Source: Leptasterias polaris
Lineage: Eukaryota; Echinodermata; Asteroidea; Forcipulatida; Asteriidae
DNA: 64,000 bases
Reading direction: 5' to 3'
Assembly: GCA_037783415.1 (NCBI GenBank)
Contig: JAZGTN010000009.1
Location: 13,144,001-13,208,000, forward strand
Below are positions 1 through 13,300 of the stretch, one piece after another (the first letter of the stretch is position 1; each line of letters starts with the position of its first letter). The position numbers and the translations under genes are program-made. The notes below the pieces were generated by a model, which was given only the letters and a program-made list of their open reading frames with translations, did no database searches and had not been told where the DNA came from.

Positions 1-473
1 ACAAAAGAAGTTTGGGGACCTACAAGTGAGTAACACAATGGAAGTACAGGGGAAATCTAAGCACGATAGGGAAGATGATAAAACTTGACGTTTGGAGACA
101 CACTGCTTCAGGTGAAGTACTACAATGGAAATACAAGGAGAAACACAACAGAATGACGATTGGGAAACACAACAATTTATAGGGAAAACAAAAGAAGTTT
201 GAGGTCAAACAAAGAGAAAAAAGCACAATGGAAGTATAGTGGAAAACCCAAGCACGATATATTGAAGGAAACAGTAACTGGTTCATGTTTATATAAGTAT
301 ATTTTGTTTGCCTGCTGACCAAGAATTTAAAAATTAGATACAGAATAATTTCGAAAATGAAACCAGTATTCTTTTGTATCAAGTAACTTTATAACAAGTA
401 AACTTTTACCTTCAAAACAATACTGGTGATATTAATTATTAGTGTGTTTTGTATCATATCATAAACAAGAAAA

Positions 474-808
474 GATAATACTAATAACTAGTTCTTATAT
501 AGCGCATTTTACAATAACGTATCAATGCACTTTACATTATTGCCCTGGTCATTGGGCCAATAACATTCCTTTAATCTTTCTCAGCTCCCTGGGAGTATAC
601 AGCCCGGGCTGCCGTGGCGCTCCGAAGGCTTTTTCAAATACAATATCAACCTCTATCCTTGCAGGTACCCATTTATACCCCTGGGTGAAGAGAAGCAATT
701 ATAGCAAAGTGCTCAAGGACACAAGTGGGAATCGAACCCACACCACGATGAGTAAACCACCAGAACTTGAATCCGATGCTCTTAACCACTCGGCCATGAC
801 ACCCTATC
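474..808 (-). mobile_element. tRNA-derived SINE, family A
   Basis: Minus-strand head GTGTCATGGCCGAGTGGTTA (A-box-like) and GTGGGTTCGATTCCC (B-box-like), then a body with CTCCCAGGGAGCTGAGAAAG and a GCGCTATATAAGAAC tail. The same family occurs at 27380-27716 (-), 29113-29480 (+), 35474-35847 (+), 47041-47386 (-) and 11095-11265 (tail). Confidence 0.85.
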
Positions 809-1064
809 AGGCTAGCTCAGTGGTTTCTTTTCCTGCCTTTCACCTCTGTGGTTCCCGGCTTGAATCCCACCTAAGACCGACACTTTGCATGTGGACTTGG
901 GTTTTTGGTCCCTACCCGATCGTGTGAGGTTTCCCCCCTTCACTTTTTCCCATTAACATCTGATGATGAGTAACAAACGTAAAATGGAAACACAAGTTTC
1001 TGCTTGATAGTGTCTCGTTAAAAGAACCACTTTCTCCTGCCTCTACATGTAGCTACTGGGAAAA

Positions 1065-1135
1065 CTCGGTGGTCTAGTGGTAAGACATCTGCTCAAGAAT
1101 GGCAAAGGTTGTGGGTTCGAATCCCACCTTGTTAA
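1065..1135 (+). repeat. tRNA-like repeat (SINE head)
   Basis: GGTGGTCTAGTGGTAAGACA then GTGGGTTCGAATCCCACC has A- and B-box spacing but no matching acceptor stem. A sister lies at 40023-40090 and a related one at 17968-18035 (-). Confidence 0.6.
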
Positions 1136-1576
1136 CAGGACTCGAGAAAGTACTGAGTATACGGTGCTTTACACACATTGGTGTAAGAGTAAAAACAAAA
1201 CATTGTTCTTTAGCCTGATGCAAATTTTACATCTATTAACCCTCCTACTGTTTGCAACATTTTCAAGTGAGTTGACCAACCATTTGAAACCATTCAACTG
1301 CCAAAGTTGTGTATGGTGGCACAACTGTGCACAGAACTAACTGTGTACTGTGTACGTGCATTCCCTCATGGTATCATATTGCAAGGCTGGCATAGCTTAT
1401 CTATCATTCAAAACCACAGTGAATGGTATTGAATGGTCAGACAGCAAGAGGGTTAAATCACTTTCTTGTTGACTATAAATTTAACTTGCTTACTATAAAT
1501 ATGAATAACTTTGGGCATTGACAAACGTGTTTAGAAATGTGGCATACAAGAGGGTACAGAACTGTTTGTAGTACTA

Positions 1577-1746
1577 AAAATTTCAGTAACTTTCAAATAC
1601 GGCAACACTATAAAATATATAAGCCAATTTATCTAGCTATATTCAAATTTGAATACATATTAAAATTTCAGTAACTTTCAAATACGGCAACACTATAAAA
1701 TATATAAGCCAATTTATCTAGCTATATACAAATTTGAATACATATT
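1577..1746. repeat. 85-bp tandem duplication
   Basis: The block starting TTTCAGTAACTTTC at 1581 recurs at 1666, an exact 85-bp shift, and the copies differ at only a few bases. A recent local duplication in A/T-rich DNA. Confidence 0.9.
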
Positions 1747-1871
1747 ATATTTGGTACAAAATTGATGCTGCATGTATAAAAAATACAGACGTTATCTTTG
1801 TACAAAAATTACACAACAAGTTTTTACTTCAAATTGGTTCCAACACCCACAGAACTTTCAGCCTCACACAA

Positions 1872-2584
1872 TAGACTGTGCAAGTCTCGCGCGCATTCGA
1901 ACTTCCGGGACCATAGTGGTCCCAACCATATGGAGTTTTACATGGGCGAGATTTTGTTTCGTCAATTATTTTAGTTTAACGTATAGTTTATGACCTAGAA
2001 AATTATACATGTTGTTGGGAATGTAATACTAAGTGATCATAACAACATATGAAAGTAAAACCAATTCAACAATATAACGAAGAAAACCCGAGAATTAAAC
2101 TTGACCTCAGCTTCCGGTTATTGCAAAAAATTAAGAATTTTGTGCTCACCTCCGATCATAAAACTTATGTAAAAGCTTGTTTTGGATGCGCGATTATAAT
2201 CGCCAGATGCTGTAATTGCAAAGCGAACCCTTTTCATTGCAGTCTATGGTGTTGAGGCGTCGGCATTCCTCTTTAAACTGCGATACGGGTCAATTTAAAA
2301 CCCGTTTGACCTTCACGAATCTGCGTAAGGGGTTTCTAAAAAGTTAACATCAAAAAAGCATCCTTGTCCCAGAGTTTTAATTTGTTTTTAATAATAATTA
2401 ACACACTTTGGCGTATTTTTTTAAAAAGCTAAAACTAATTTCATAAAATTGTAATGATTTATTTTTGTTGTTCAGATTTTGTCATGAGATATAATTTAAA
2501 ACAAAGATTTGATTTCAGAAATAAAAATGTTCTTCGTTTGACGTGTTTTCTCGTTCGGATACGCGCGAGACTTGCACAGTCTAT
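1872..2584 (+). mobile_element. TA-flanked MITE, GACTGTGCAAGTC family, copy 1
   Basis: About 710 bp bounded by inverted termini GACTGTGCAAGTCTCGCGCG and their complement, with TA on both sides, as in Tc1/mariner-type insertions. The interior encodes no transposase. Copies 13168-13874 and 41735-42442 are nearly identical but inverted; 12108-12790 is a more diverged copy. Non-autonomous and recently active. Confidence 0.85.
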
Positions 2585-3391
2585 TGGCCTCACATAGTAA
2601 AAAAATAGAGACAGGTAAAAAAACCAGTGAATATTTATAACACGTCATAATAATAAATGACACTGGTGGCATCGAATTATCAAATCTGGTGGATATCGTT
2701 ACAAATAGTTATACGAAGCAATATAACCATAATAAAACACACCAGAGAAGCCAACATTTGCATCTTTCAATGGGAGACTTTAGAACGCTAGAGGGCAGCA
2801 GACTTACCAGGTAAATTTCTATTGTTTACGTAGTTCTGAGCATGCGCACATTACCCAGAACAATGGATTTACCCGGTAAGTCTGCTGGTAAGTCTGCTGG
2901 TAAGTCCCCCATTAGGAAGATTTTGTCCAACAATCAGGGAGATATTTAGAACTACATTTAACATAATAAGGAACAAAGTTTTGACCATAAAGGAGATTTT
3001 CAAATTTGTTCATCTGAACAGGGAAGGATTAGTTGCTGAAAGGCGTTGACGAGTACCAGCATAGATAGATAGATAGATAGATTGTATTAAATGGTGTTTG
3101 AAGCTTTACATGGTGTGGAGATAAGAGCAGGCTAGAGTATACTGCTCGAAACGTCGAGACCAAACCGGCTCTTTTCAGAGCCAACACTCCAACAAAAGAG
3201 TTTTATTACATGGTTGTACCCGCAAATCTTATTTGTTTATAGTTACCTCTTAAACCACCAATGCATGATATAGGGCAGAGAGTATCCCCTAATGTCACCA
3301 GACTTTGTTCCCAGTTTGTTTGAGCAGATTAAACCATCAAGCAGAGAGGAAAGACAAAGGGCCATGGACCCCCATGAAAGGACCAAGACCA

Positions 3392-3652
3392 TGGCCCAAT
3401 TTCATGGCTCTGCTTAATACCGCAGAATTCTGCACTTGCGATCACGATTCTTCGCTTACAGGGCAAGCGCCAAACTTCTGCGCTAGCTGTGTAAGTGAAG
3501 AATGCCTAGTAACGTGGACTACGCACAGGCACAAGCAAAACATTCCCTGCTAAACTGTGAAATACGCTTGATGTAAGCACATAATTCCCTGCTTCCATAA
3601 GCGTCGATTCTATGCTTACGGTAAGCAGCAGAGCCATAAAATTGGACCAAGA
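3392..3652. mobile_element. Fold-back MITE, GGCCCAATTTCATGG family
   Basis: Starts GGCCCAATTTCATGGCTCTG and ends with the approximate inverse (AGAGCCATAAAATTGGACC). Related copies or fragments: 31229-31450, 45889-46000, 55590-55763 and 63170-63370. The interior repeats GCTTAC/GTAAGC words. No coding capacity. Confidence 0.75.
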
Positions 3653-3670
3653 TTGCAAGTTTACTATTAT

Positions 3671-3676
3671 TTTATT
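3671..3676 (-). other. Candidate ANKS3 polyadenylation signal
   Basis: AATAAA occurs on the minus strand at this position, about 160 nt after the ANKS3 stop codon, in an A/T-rich stretch. It is the first canonical hexamer seen downstream. The site is inferred; a longer 3' UTR cannot be excluded. Confidence 0.5.
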
Positions 3677-3837
3677 TATAGTTACCTCTTATGGAAGAAT
3701 TTTTTTATTTTCAGAGCAAAGGGATTCCAGCAAATTGGCAGTATTTATGGGGCCAGGTTACCTTTCACATTACGTCAAATTGGCGTAACTTTTGAATGTA
3801 GTTAGAAATTAGAAACGGTAGATGAGCTGGTACATGA

Positions 3838-4324
3838 TTAGGGCAATGAGTTTCCGCTTGAATTAGGTGAGAAAGTAACCGTCTGGCCATCAATTAATTG
3901 GTCCATATTGTTTGTTGCCATGGCAACAGCCCGCCCAAGCTGATGCGAGCACTGACTGAGCATGCCCAGAAGGTCCTTCATTGTCATTTTAACAAATTCC
4001 TCACCCTCTGCTCCCTGCATATGCAGATGTGACCCCGAACTGCCCAATGAGATCCCACCACTACTCATGAAGCCTGATGATTGGTTGGTTTGTTGGCCGG
4101 CGCCCTTTAGTGTGTCACCGGTGATCAGGCTGGAGGTGATGGCACTGACTAGTGGATTTTCTTCTGGTTGAGGAGGTGGTGAAGTGTTGTCGCCAGGTCT
4201 ACCCTGGGATAGGTCCAGTTGGAGTTGGGAGGTGAACTGCTGGGATAAATCATCGAATCTCACATCTATGGGCATGAAGAGTGGACTGGACTGGAGCCTT
4301 CTGATTAACTCACTTTGGCAGGAC
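3838..4324 (-). CDS. ANKS3: ANKS3 last coding exon: conserved C-terminal helix
   Basis: The acceptor CTTCTAG ends at 4325 and the reading frame closes with TAA at 3840-3838. The exon encodes about 162 residues: a basic start (SCQSELIRRLQSS), a Pro/Gln/Ser-rich middle, and a C-terminal helix (MTMKDLLGMLSQCSHQLGRA). That helix corresponds to the vertebrate C-terminal MSLPELSGAL...MGQAL segment. A TTAAAGGCACTG-type fold-back MITE begins about 30 bp upstream of the acceptor in the adjacent intron. A perfect RFX X-box palindrome lies within the coding sequence at 3914-3927 (see findings). Confidence 0.92.
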
Positions 4325-7300
4325 CTAGAAGTGAAAATGAAATGAAGGGAGTTAAAGGCACTGTACACCTTTGGTAATTACTCAAAAAATTAATGACCAT
4401 AAAAACTTACTTGGTAAAGAGCACTGGAGAGCTTTTGATATTATAAAACATTGTTAGAAACTCCCCGCCCCCCTTGAGGTAATGTAGTTTTGGAGAAAGA
4501 GGTAGTTTTTAACAAAAAGATTTGAATCTGAGAAAGGCTTCAGGCATGAAGCCTTTTTTAGGCATCTGAGAAAGCACACTATTCTATGCAACAAGGGTTT
4601 TTCTTTTCCTTCATAATTTTCTTGCAACTTCAATGACCAATTGAGCCAAAATTTTCACAGGTTTGTTATTTCATGCATATGTTGGGATACACCAAGTGAG
4701 GATACTGGTCTTTGACAATTACCAAAAGAGTATCCTGCCTTTGAAGGTGATGACGAGGTCTTAAATGGCTGTTCAAGACTGAAAAGGGGTCTTGGCCAAG
4801 GGGATAATGGACCAATACATTCATGCATGAATTGTTTCTCAGATTCATTTGTTTTGGGGTGAAAAACTATCCAAACCTTATTACTTCGAAGGGAATCCTT
4901 TTCTCAAAATAGTTTACACTATCAACAGCTGCAGTGCTTCTTATCAAATATTTTATGGTCATTTGAAAGTGGTGTGTCGTGGCTGAGTGGTTAACAGCTC
5001 TGGTGTTTCTGATCAGCAGAGTGCGGGTTCGAGTTCCGGTCGTGGCACTTGTGTCCTTGAGCAAGATACTTTACCGTAATAGACCCTTCCCACGAAATAT
5101 GTAAATTGCACGTCGCGCGTGCGCACTAACACTTTGGTTGGCAAAATTATTGAACATCGCGCCATACTGTATGGGGCGATGGTGGTGTGACGCCGACGCG
5201 TTTGTAAGTCTGCTTAGTGCACATCTCTATGGAGTTTGCCAACCAATAGTGTCTGTACGCATGTGTGAATGTAATTAGCATATTTCATGGGAAGGGTCTG
5301 TTGTTTTGTCCATCAGGGCGTGTCGTGGCCGAGCGGATAAGAGCACCGGACTCAAGCTCTGGTGTTTCTGTTCAGCAGAGTGTGGGTTCGAGTCCCGGTC
5401 GTGACACTTGTGTCCTTATTAAGCAAGACACTTAACCATTATTGCTTCGTCCTTCGGATGGGACGTAAAGCTGTTGGTCCCGTGTGTTGTGTAATGCACG
5501 TAAAAGAACCCAGTGCACTTATCGAAAAGAGAAGGGGTTTGCCCCGGTGTTCCTGGTTTGATTGGCTGCATATTGCGCCACAGCACCTTGTAAACCATTA
5601 CATGGTGCTATGTAAAGAAATGGGTCTCAAAATTCAAAAAGTAGCTCCACATATATACCTTGCAGGAAAATACTGACTGTTGAAGCGCCTTGAGCGTCAC
5701 TGAGTGACGGATATGAGCGCTATATAAGAAGCCACTATTATTACCCGTGTACTAGGAATGGTAGTACACATAAAAGAACATAGTAGAAGAGTAGGGATTT
5801 AACCCTGGTGTTTCTGGTTCACATAGCAAGCACCCTTGTTTACAGGTTTCGTCAGGCTTGCGAGCTACATTGATTCAGTTCACTTATGAGGCACCCTTGG
5901 TCATCACCAGGGTTATGTAACAATAACATCATAATTACAAATCATTTTTTGAGTATTTATCAATCTATGAACCCTACCTTTAAGAAACAACACATTTTAA
6001 CTGACCTGACGCTGTCGTACAGCTGCCTCATATTATGGCATAGTTTCCTGGCATCGGACACCAGGCTGAGGAGCTGCTGGTATGTCTTCCGGTCCTCCAT
6101 CAGGCATCCTTCTACCACACTCCTCAGCTCTTTCTCCTGCATCACCTGGGCCTCTGCCTCTCCCTTCTTAACCATTGCCTTCATCAGGAAAAAACAAAAA
6201 GTATCTTGGTTAGACTATAGACCATGTTACCTTTGTTTACAGGGTAGTGAACTTTTTCATTCTAATGTAATTCCTGACCGGCAAGATACTACACAGGCCA
6301 TATGGAAAACTTACATTTTCTGTCTTAATTTTCACATAAATTCAAGAGTTACAAAAGCAACAGCTTTTGAGATGTCCCCCTTTTCTTCATATCAAAAGTT
6401 GAGAAAAATCAGACAGTGCAATCTCCATAAAACATAAGAATTAGCGTATTCTTCCATTGAGCTGCGTACAAACTGTGCCTGCAGGAAGTCCAGGCTCTGT
6501 GGCTCTTTTGTAAACATGTGATGTCACAGGTCACATGGTCTATAGCTAGCAGTTTATCCAGGAGTTCTTCAGTAAATTTGACGAGAATACAAAGAGGTTT
6601 TTTTGCTGTTTTCTCAACGATAAGTGTAACTGTTTTTGTTGTTGTGCATCACACAATACGAGGGTACAATTCGTCGCTCGTACCACGAACCGACCTAACT
6701 GACAAAAATCACACACTTTTGCAAATATTTTTTGTTACAAATTATTAATATACTCATTACTGTTAACATTTTCAGCAAGTTTCAGAACTAAATACGTAGT
6801 AGTTTTGTAATTACACTAATTACTAAAAACGACGTATCACTAGATTTGCCGTTTTGTCTTTTCACAAAGTGACCTATCTAGATACGCCACTTTACCAATG
6901 ATGTACTATGCGCTACAGCGCGCACAGTTCGGGCGCGCGTGTAAAATTTGCGTACCACGAACTGACCTAACTCAAAGCGTTGTATTTTCACAAAGTGACC
7001 TAACTAGATACGTCTCTATTATGCATTGGTTTGTACACGGCGCTCTGCGGGCAAAACTCGGATTTTAATTTTCACAAAGTGACCTATCTGTTTAGGTATT
7101 ATTTACTAATTAAAATAGTTGCGGGGATTAAATGAAATTGACAGTTCTGTATTAATAAAGTAGTCGGCTTTATTTTTGTCTTAAAAAATTGTATACAAAT
7201 AGTTAGCAGAACCCGAAACAGCGGTTTGAAAAATAGTGCAACTTCATTCGTGATTTTCTCCAAACATGTTTTTTTATACTGTGTACGAGTTAGGTCGGTT

Positions 7301-10300
7301 CGTGGTACGCGCGACGAATTGTTCAACAAAACTAACAGTTTAAGAGACTCATAATGCTGCACGCACACGCCCTCCCTCCGTATCATACATGTATCTATGG
7401 AGAGAGAGTGTGTGCAGTAACTGGGTGAGAGTTCATAATTTCATGTACAGTCACAGTGCCTGCTTTGATCACAGTGACACGGCCCCTTTAAACAATAAGG
7501 GTTTTTATGCGAAGTGACTGGGGAGAATTGTCGATACACATTCTGCGCAGTAACTAATGAAAACTAATGGCAATACATTTACACATTCTAAGCATTATAA
7601 AATGCTAATATTTTAACTTTATAGTTTAGCAATTGCATATAGAGAATCCTCTATAGTTGGTGTCAAGAGATCATAATAAATGTCTCCCTGTATCACTTTG
7701 TAAATGTAAAACACTCGCTCTTTTCAAACAAAAACTGAAATATGCTTTAATCCACCAGCCGTTTCAGTAAACTCTTTAACTATTTTTTACTGTTACTGGA
7801 ACCCCCCCCCCCCCCCCACTGAATTATATCTCATCTTACTATTGTTGCTAGTCGTCGACGTACACGTAAACACACACTGTAACTGTTACTTGTTGTACTT
7901 GTTGTAGGTGTTATTTTGTTTATTCGTCTATTGTAAAGCTGTTTTGTTTCGTTTTGTAGGCTGTTCCTTGACAAGCCCCGCTTTTTGGAACGTGCCTCCA
8001 CATTCATATATAATTGACTGTACTTTTTGATGATGATATGTGGAAATAAACGTTGCTTTGAATTGAATTGAATTGAATGTTGGTTAGTTAGCATTCTAGA
8101 AACTTCACAAGTCAATAGAGTCGAACTGACATTTTTTCACTCGCTTCCGTGTCTTTTAACCATCACTTGTTTTAAACAACAGAATATTAGGAATGCCTGA
8201 CTTACCTCCTGCAACTGAATGGCCATTTCTTGCATGGCTGTCTCCACTCTATCAGCGTAGACTTGCTCTAGATTGTCAGAAAACGGTCTTGCCTGACTGT
8301 GCCATCTGGCGATAGCATTGGTCATTTTCCGCCGTGGTCCCATCAGTCTGGGAATCATAACACAGATTAATGATCAAAACTTGATGGTAGCTATACAGCC
8401 TACTAGAGCATAGCCTAGACTGCAAGGAGCAAGTTCGAGTGCACACATCGAGTGGGCACATTTTGTCAACTCGTGATTGACCACTGACTAGCAACGTACA
8501 TGCGCAGATGTACTTACGTGAACGACTCGTTTGGAAGTTAGTCAACCATCGGCACGATATTCAACATTTCCATTGCCTTCTTCCGCCTTTTTGCTATAGT
8601 GTCACTGGTTCCCTTCTGCACTTTACACATGTTAGCATAGAATGAGGCTATCGGGACCTCGGGTGAAACCATGGTCATGAGGCTGGTTCCAAATGGTTGA
8701 CCACAGTAGTCAACCAATGGTCGACCAGCCTGGGTTCGTATCAAAATAGTCGACCTTTAGTTAACCACGGTGCGCACTCGAACTTGCTCAGGGCTGTCTT
8801 GGCCTTATGGTTAAGTGTCTTGCTCAAGGACACAAGTGTCATGACCGGGACTCAAACCCACACTCGGCTGATCAGAAACACCAGAGCAGGAGTCTGCTGC
8901 CCTAGACCGCTTGGCCACCACATGCCACTCTGTCTCTGTCTCAGTTATAATACAAGACATCTACTATTTTACAAAAAACTTATTACTTATACAGCAATCC
9001 TTCACCGATCTTGAACTCTTGGTGGCAGCAGATACCGCCATTATTGCGGTGGTACCTGGGTGGTACTGCGCTGCCTAGCGACGGGTTTAAGCGATTTGCA
9101 GCGAAGTGAAAGTCCAATAACCCGCGACTGATCAAATGATCGCCGTGTAGCCCAAACCTTATACCAGTCGCTAGGCAGCGCAGTACCACCCAGGTACACC
9201 GCAGTAATGGAGGCATATCTGCTGCCACCAAGAGTTCAAGATCGGTGAAGGATTGCTGTATACTTGTTACTTATACTCACTTTATCCCCACCTCCTTCAA
9301 ATCACTGTCTGTCAGAGTCAAGAATACTCTCAAGTCCACATCCTGCTCCTCAAAGATGTGAAAATATTTAGTTCTGAGCCCAAGACTCTCAAGAAGGTGC
9401 TCCAGGTCCTTGTAGGGGTATGAGTGTTGTTTTGTTTCACCGGGTGTGTCGTGGGGTGTGTCCTGGGTAAGGTCACCAGATAAAGGTGGTACGCTGGAAT
9501 GGTACCCCACATTGTTGGAATACTGCTCAATGGTTGCAGCTGGATGCGCCTGACTAGAATGTGACAAGGACAGGTTAAGGGAACCACTTAAAGTTGGTAT
9601 TCCGTGATTTTGTGCAGCCAACCCACTGGACTGTGTTAGAAACTGAGCGTCCACACCGTAGCCTCTCCGACTCAGGTCCGCCGATATCATCTGTGAAAGC
9701 TGGTCGTTGAGGCCACCGGCAAACACGGCGTTCTCCGAAGAGATTGAGCTCGGTGTCTGCGGAAGACTGAAGCTGGAAGCATTGGAGGACTGATCCTCGA
9801 TGCTGGAGTGACTACCTCCCCGACTGAGAGCAAGTGCTGCAGCAAAGCCCCCGCCGCCGCTGCTGCTGTTGCTGGAGTTGCTGCTCTTGATGGTCAGGTT
9901 ACCAGTTTGGCAGAATGCAGGGTCGTCATTCTCGTTGGGTGGCTCAACGGGCGGGAATGAGCTGAGCCATGGACTTGCTGCAACAATAACAACACTGTAT
10001 GTTACACAAGACATCATAAAATATTGTTACCAAGAAAATTATGTTACTCCTTTAGCTATAGAACCCAAACATTGGCCGCCATCATAAGTCAAACCACGGA
10101 AACTAGAACTATAGAATAGAGTCAATGGAAACGTGACTCCCGCCAAGAATATTTCTTCATTGATCTCAGTGAGGGCGCTGTTTGGGTCTTGTTATGTTAA
10201 GTTTCTCTATGGAAGTATGGAAAAACATGCTGTGACTTTATGCAGCACTAAAAACTTATCAGTAATAATTGACCCCTTGCATTAATGTCACACTTGTCGA

Positions 10301-13300
10301 TGTCTGACATGCTCGTCATTTTGGGAGTCATCCGCAAATGCAAAAAGACAATCACATTTGAGGAAAAGGAAGAATGAGGAATCTACCTGTTTTGTCTCCA
10401 GGGGTTCCAAGTGAACGTTCCCCCTGGTGGATTGGAGAGTCAGGAACATGGCTGCTTGGTAAATGGCTGCTTAAATGCTTTCCATCCCCATGGTAGCCTG
10501 CATTTTAGAACCAACAAGAATAAGGGAAACATCAAATCCACTCATGGATTATGAGGTTCGTTTTTCGAATCCCAAAGTAATGTAGGTGTTACTTATAATA
10601 TGGTTTTAGTAACGTTTCACTCCTAAGCTAGGAGCTTCTTCAGACTGGCAACCATGTTTAATGCTCAACTGTCTTTTGTACCCTTCTTGGTGGTCATAGA
10701 GGGCGTTGTAGGCGTGGTTTGGATTAGTTGGTCTATGGCCACCAAGAAAGGGTACAAAGTGATTATCAACAATTTAGATGAACTTATTGAATGATAAAAT
10801 CCACACTCTTATTTTTATAAGCACTGTTGGAACACCATTCCGAAGGCACTGGTGAAACATCTAGTTCAGAGTGGCACAACCGTAAAGGTAGAATCTACAG
10901 CAGAAGGCAGCTTTCTTAGGAACATGAAGGATCCTGTGCAAGACTCTTGAGATCTAAGACTATGGGACGCAGGCTGAATGAAGGAGTTACCGGCACAGAA
11001 GAAAATGAGATTTTTTTGTTTTACTTGCTGTGATATTATGAAATAATAAGGGATATTTATAATGTGCCGGTATCTGCCACTTTTGATGCGCATGGCACTG
11101 GAACATTATTTCCCCGGTCACCATGGTCACTGGGAAATTTCATTCCTAATCAGCTCCCTGGGGGTGTCCAGCCTGTGCTGTCAAGAACTTGGCGTGTCAA
11201 GCTAAATCAATCATAAGAACCATCTCTACCCACAAAGGCACCCATTTACCAATGAGTGAAGAATTAAATTAAAGGTAAGTGTCTATTTGCAAGTGTGTCG
11301 ACAGAATATTCAATGGCACATACTGGATATATACATGCACATGTACATACAACTGGGTGCAGAGAAGCAACTTATGGTTACATTTCTTGTTCAGGGACAC
11401 ACGTTCCAAGACCAAACCAGGATGAGATTTAACATTTAGCAAAAGAAAACAAGAAAAAGATGAAAATCTCTCACCAGTATTGGGTAAAACGGTTGCCTGT
11501 CTCCCTCCCTTGCGCTCACTCAACAACTTAGCCAATGTCTCGGGACCATCTCGGATGCTTGGTCCTTTGACCTTTGATCTTCCCGACCTTGTGTGAGGTC
11601 GGTTGGGTCGCTGGTAGCTCTCATCAGAAGATGATAAATCAATGGACAGATGAAGTCCTGTTTTAGAAATAAAACATAACCATTGTATATTTGGTTTGCG
11701 GTAACACCATGTGTATATCTACATGCTAGGTAGATTTTGTTGTTTGAGAACTTGTCTTGCTAATTATTCTTCTACGGGAGACTTTCTCAGTTCTGAAAAG
11801 AGCTGTCCTGCTTATTAACTACTACCTGGGCGGAAGGCAGGAAATCGGCCGGGACTACTACTTTCGCTTTGTGGATCGAGGGGACTTCTCGTTATTAACT
11901 TCACTACCGCGGAGCGAGTTCTTAGTTGGTCTCTTAATATTGGTCACACACGGCTACTCTGATCTCTGCTACGCTCTCCATTGTGGGAGTCAACTCATAA
12001 GCGAGTAAACATCTAAAATGGGCACAACACTGGATAACACATGGAGACATTGCCTCCCAAAATAGATCAAGATTATTGTAATGATAACATTGGGTGAATT
12101 GGGTCAATAGACTGTGCAAGTCTCGCGCGTATTTCAACTTGCGGGACCATTGTGGTCCCAACCATATGGAGTTTTCATGGGTGAGATTTTGTTTCGCCAA
12201 TTATTTTAGTTTAACTTAGTTTATGACCATGAAAATTATATATGTTGTTGGGAATGCAATACTAAGTAAAATCAATTCAACAATATAACGAAGAAAACCC
12301 AAGAATTAAAATTGACCTCAGCTTCCGGTAACTTGCAAAAAATTAAGAATTTGTGCCCACCTTCGATCACGAAACTTATGTAAACGCTTGTTTTTGGTCG
12401 CACGGGATGAAAAGCCCTTTCATTGGTCATTGAGGCGTCAGCGTCCTCTTTAGACTGCGTCATGCCTTAATTTAACGCGTATAAACAAGATTTTAGTAGT
12501 TGCAAATTATTCGGGCGCAGATTTACAAAAGGGGTTTCTAAAACGTCAAGATCAAGTAAACATCCTTGTCCCAGAGTTTAATTTTTTTTTCAATAATAGT
12601 TAACAAATTATTTGTGTCTTCAATATAAAAGCTAAAAAATACATTTTATAAAAATTGTAATGAGTATTTCTATTGTTCACATTTCTTCATAGATATAATT
12701 TTAAACAAACATTTGATTTCAGAAAAAAAATATGTTCTTCGTTTAACGTGTTTTCTCGTTCTGGTACGCGCGAGACTTGCACAGTCTATAAGTAAAATCG
12801 ACATAGTGCCCCCGGCAGGATTCGAACTTATTAACTACTACCTGGGCGGAAGGTAGGAAATCGGCCGGGAATACTACTTTCGCTTTGTGGATCGAGGGGA
12901 CTTCTCATTATTAACTTCACTGCTGTTCTTAATTGGTCTCTTAATTGGTCACACACAGCTACTCTCTGCCACGCTCTCCAATGTGGGAGTCAACTTGTAA
13001 GTGAGTAAACACCTAAAATGGACCAAGATTATTGTAATGATAACAATGGGTGAAGTGGGTCAAAAGGCAAAATCCACATAGTGCCCCCGGCAGGATTCGA
13101 ACCGGGGTCCTAGAGCCGGAAGGTAAAGCAAAGAAAACCACTATGCCAACCTGCAACCTTACAGTATAGACTGTGCAAGTCTCGCGCGTATCCGAACGAG
13201 AAAACACGTCAAACGAAGAACATTTTTATTTCTGAAATCAAATCTTTGTTTTAAATTATATCTCATGACAAAATCTGAACAACAAAAATAAATCATTACA

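Larger units (their letters stand above)
1..3670. other. Intergenic region, repeats only
   Basis: No protein-coding exon was recognised. It holds an imperfect ~186-bp duplication (1-70 against 187-262), a minus-strand SINE (474-808), a tRNA-like repeat (1065-1135), an 85-bp tandem pair (1577-1746), a complete MITE (1872-2584), a GATA microsatellite (3061-3082), a degenerate hammerhead-like motif (3116-3165) and a fold-back MITE (3392-3652). Confidence 0.75.

Noticed and set aside
2049..2255. Conserved 63-68-residue frame present in three places (2049, 13510, 42063)
   Set aside because: It lies inside the TA-flanked MITE; conservation reflects recent copies, and the frame has no family resemblance or start context.
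5317..5410. Functional tRNA-Leu/Ser-type gene in the SINE heads
   Set aside because: Many dispersed copies share a long non-tRNA body, so they are SINEs.
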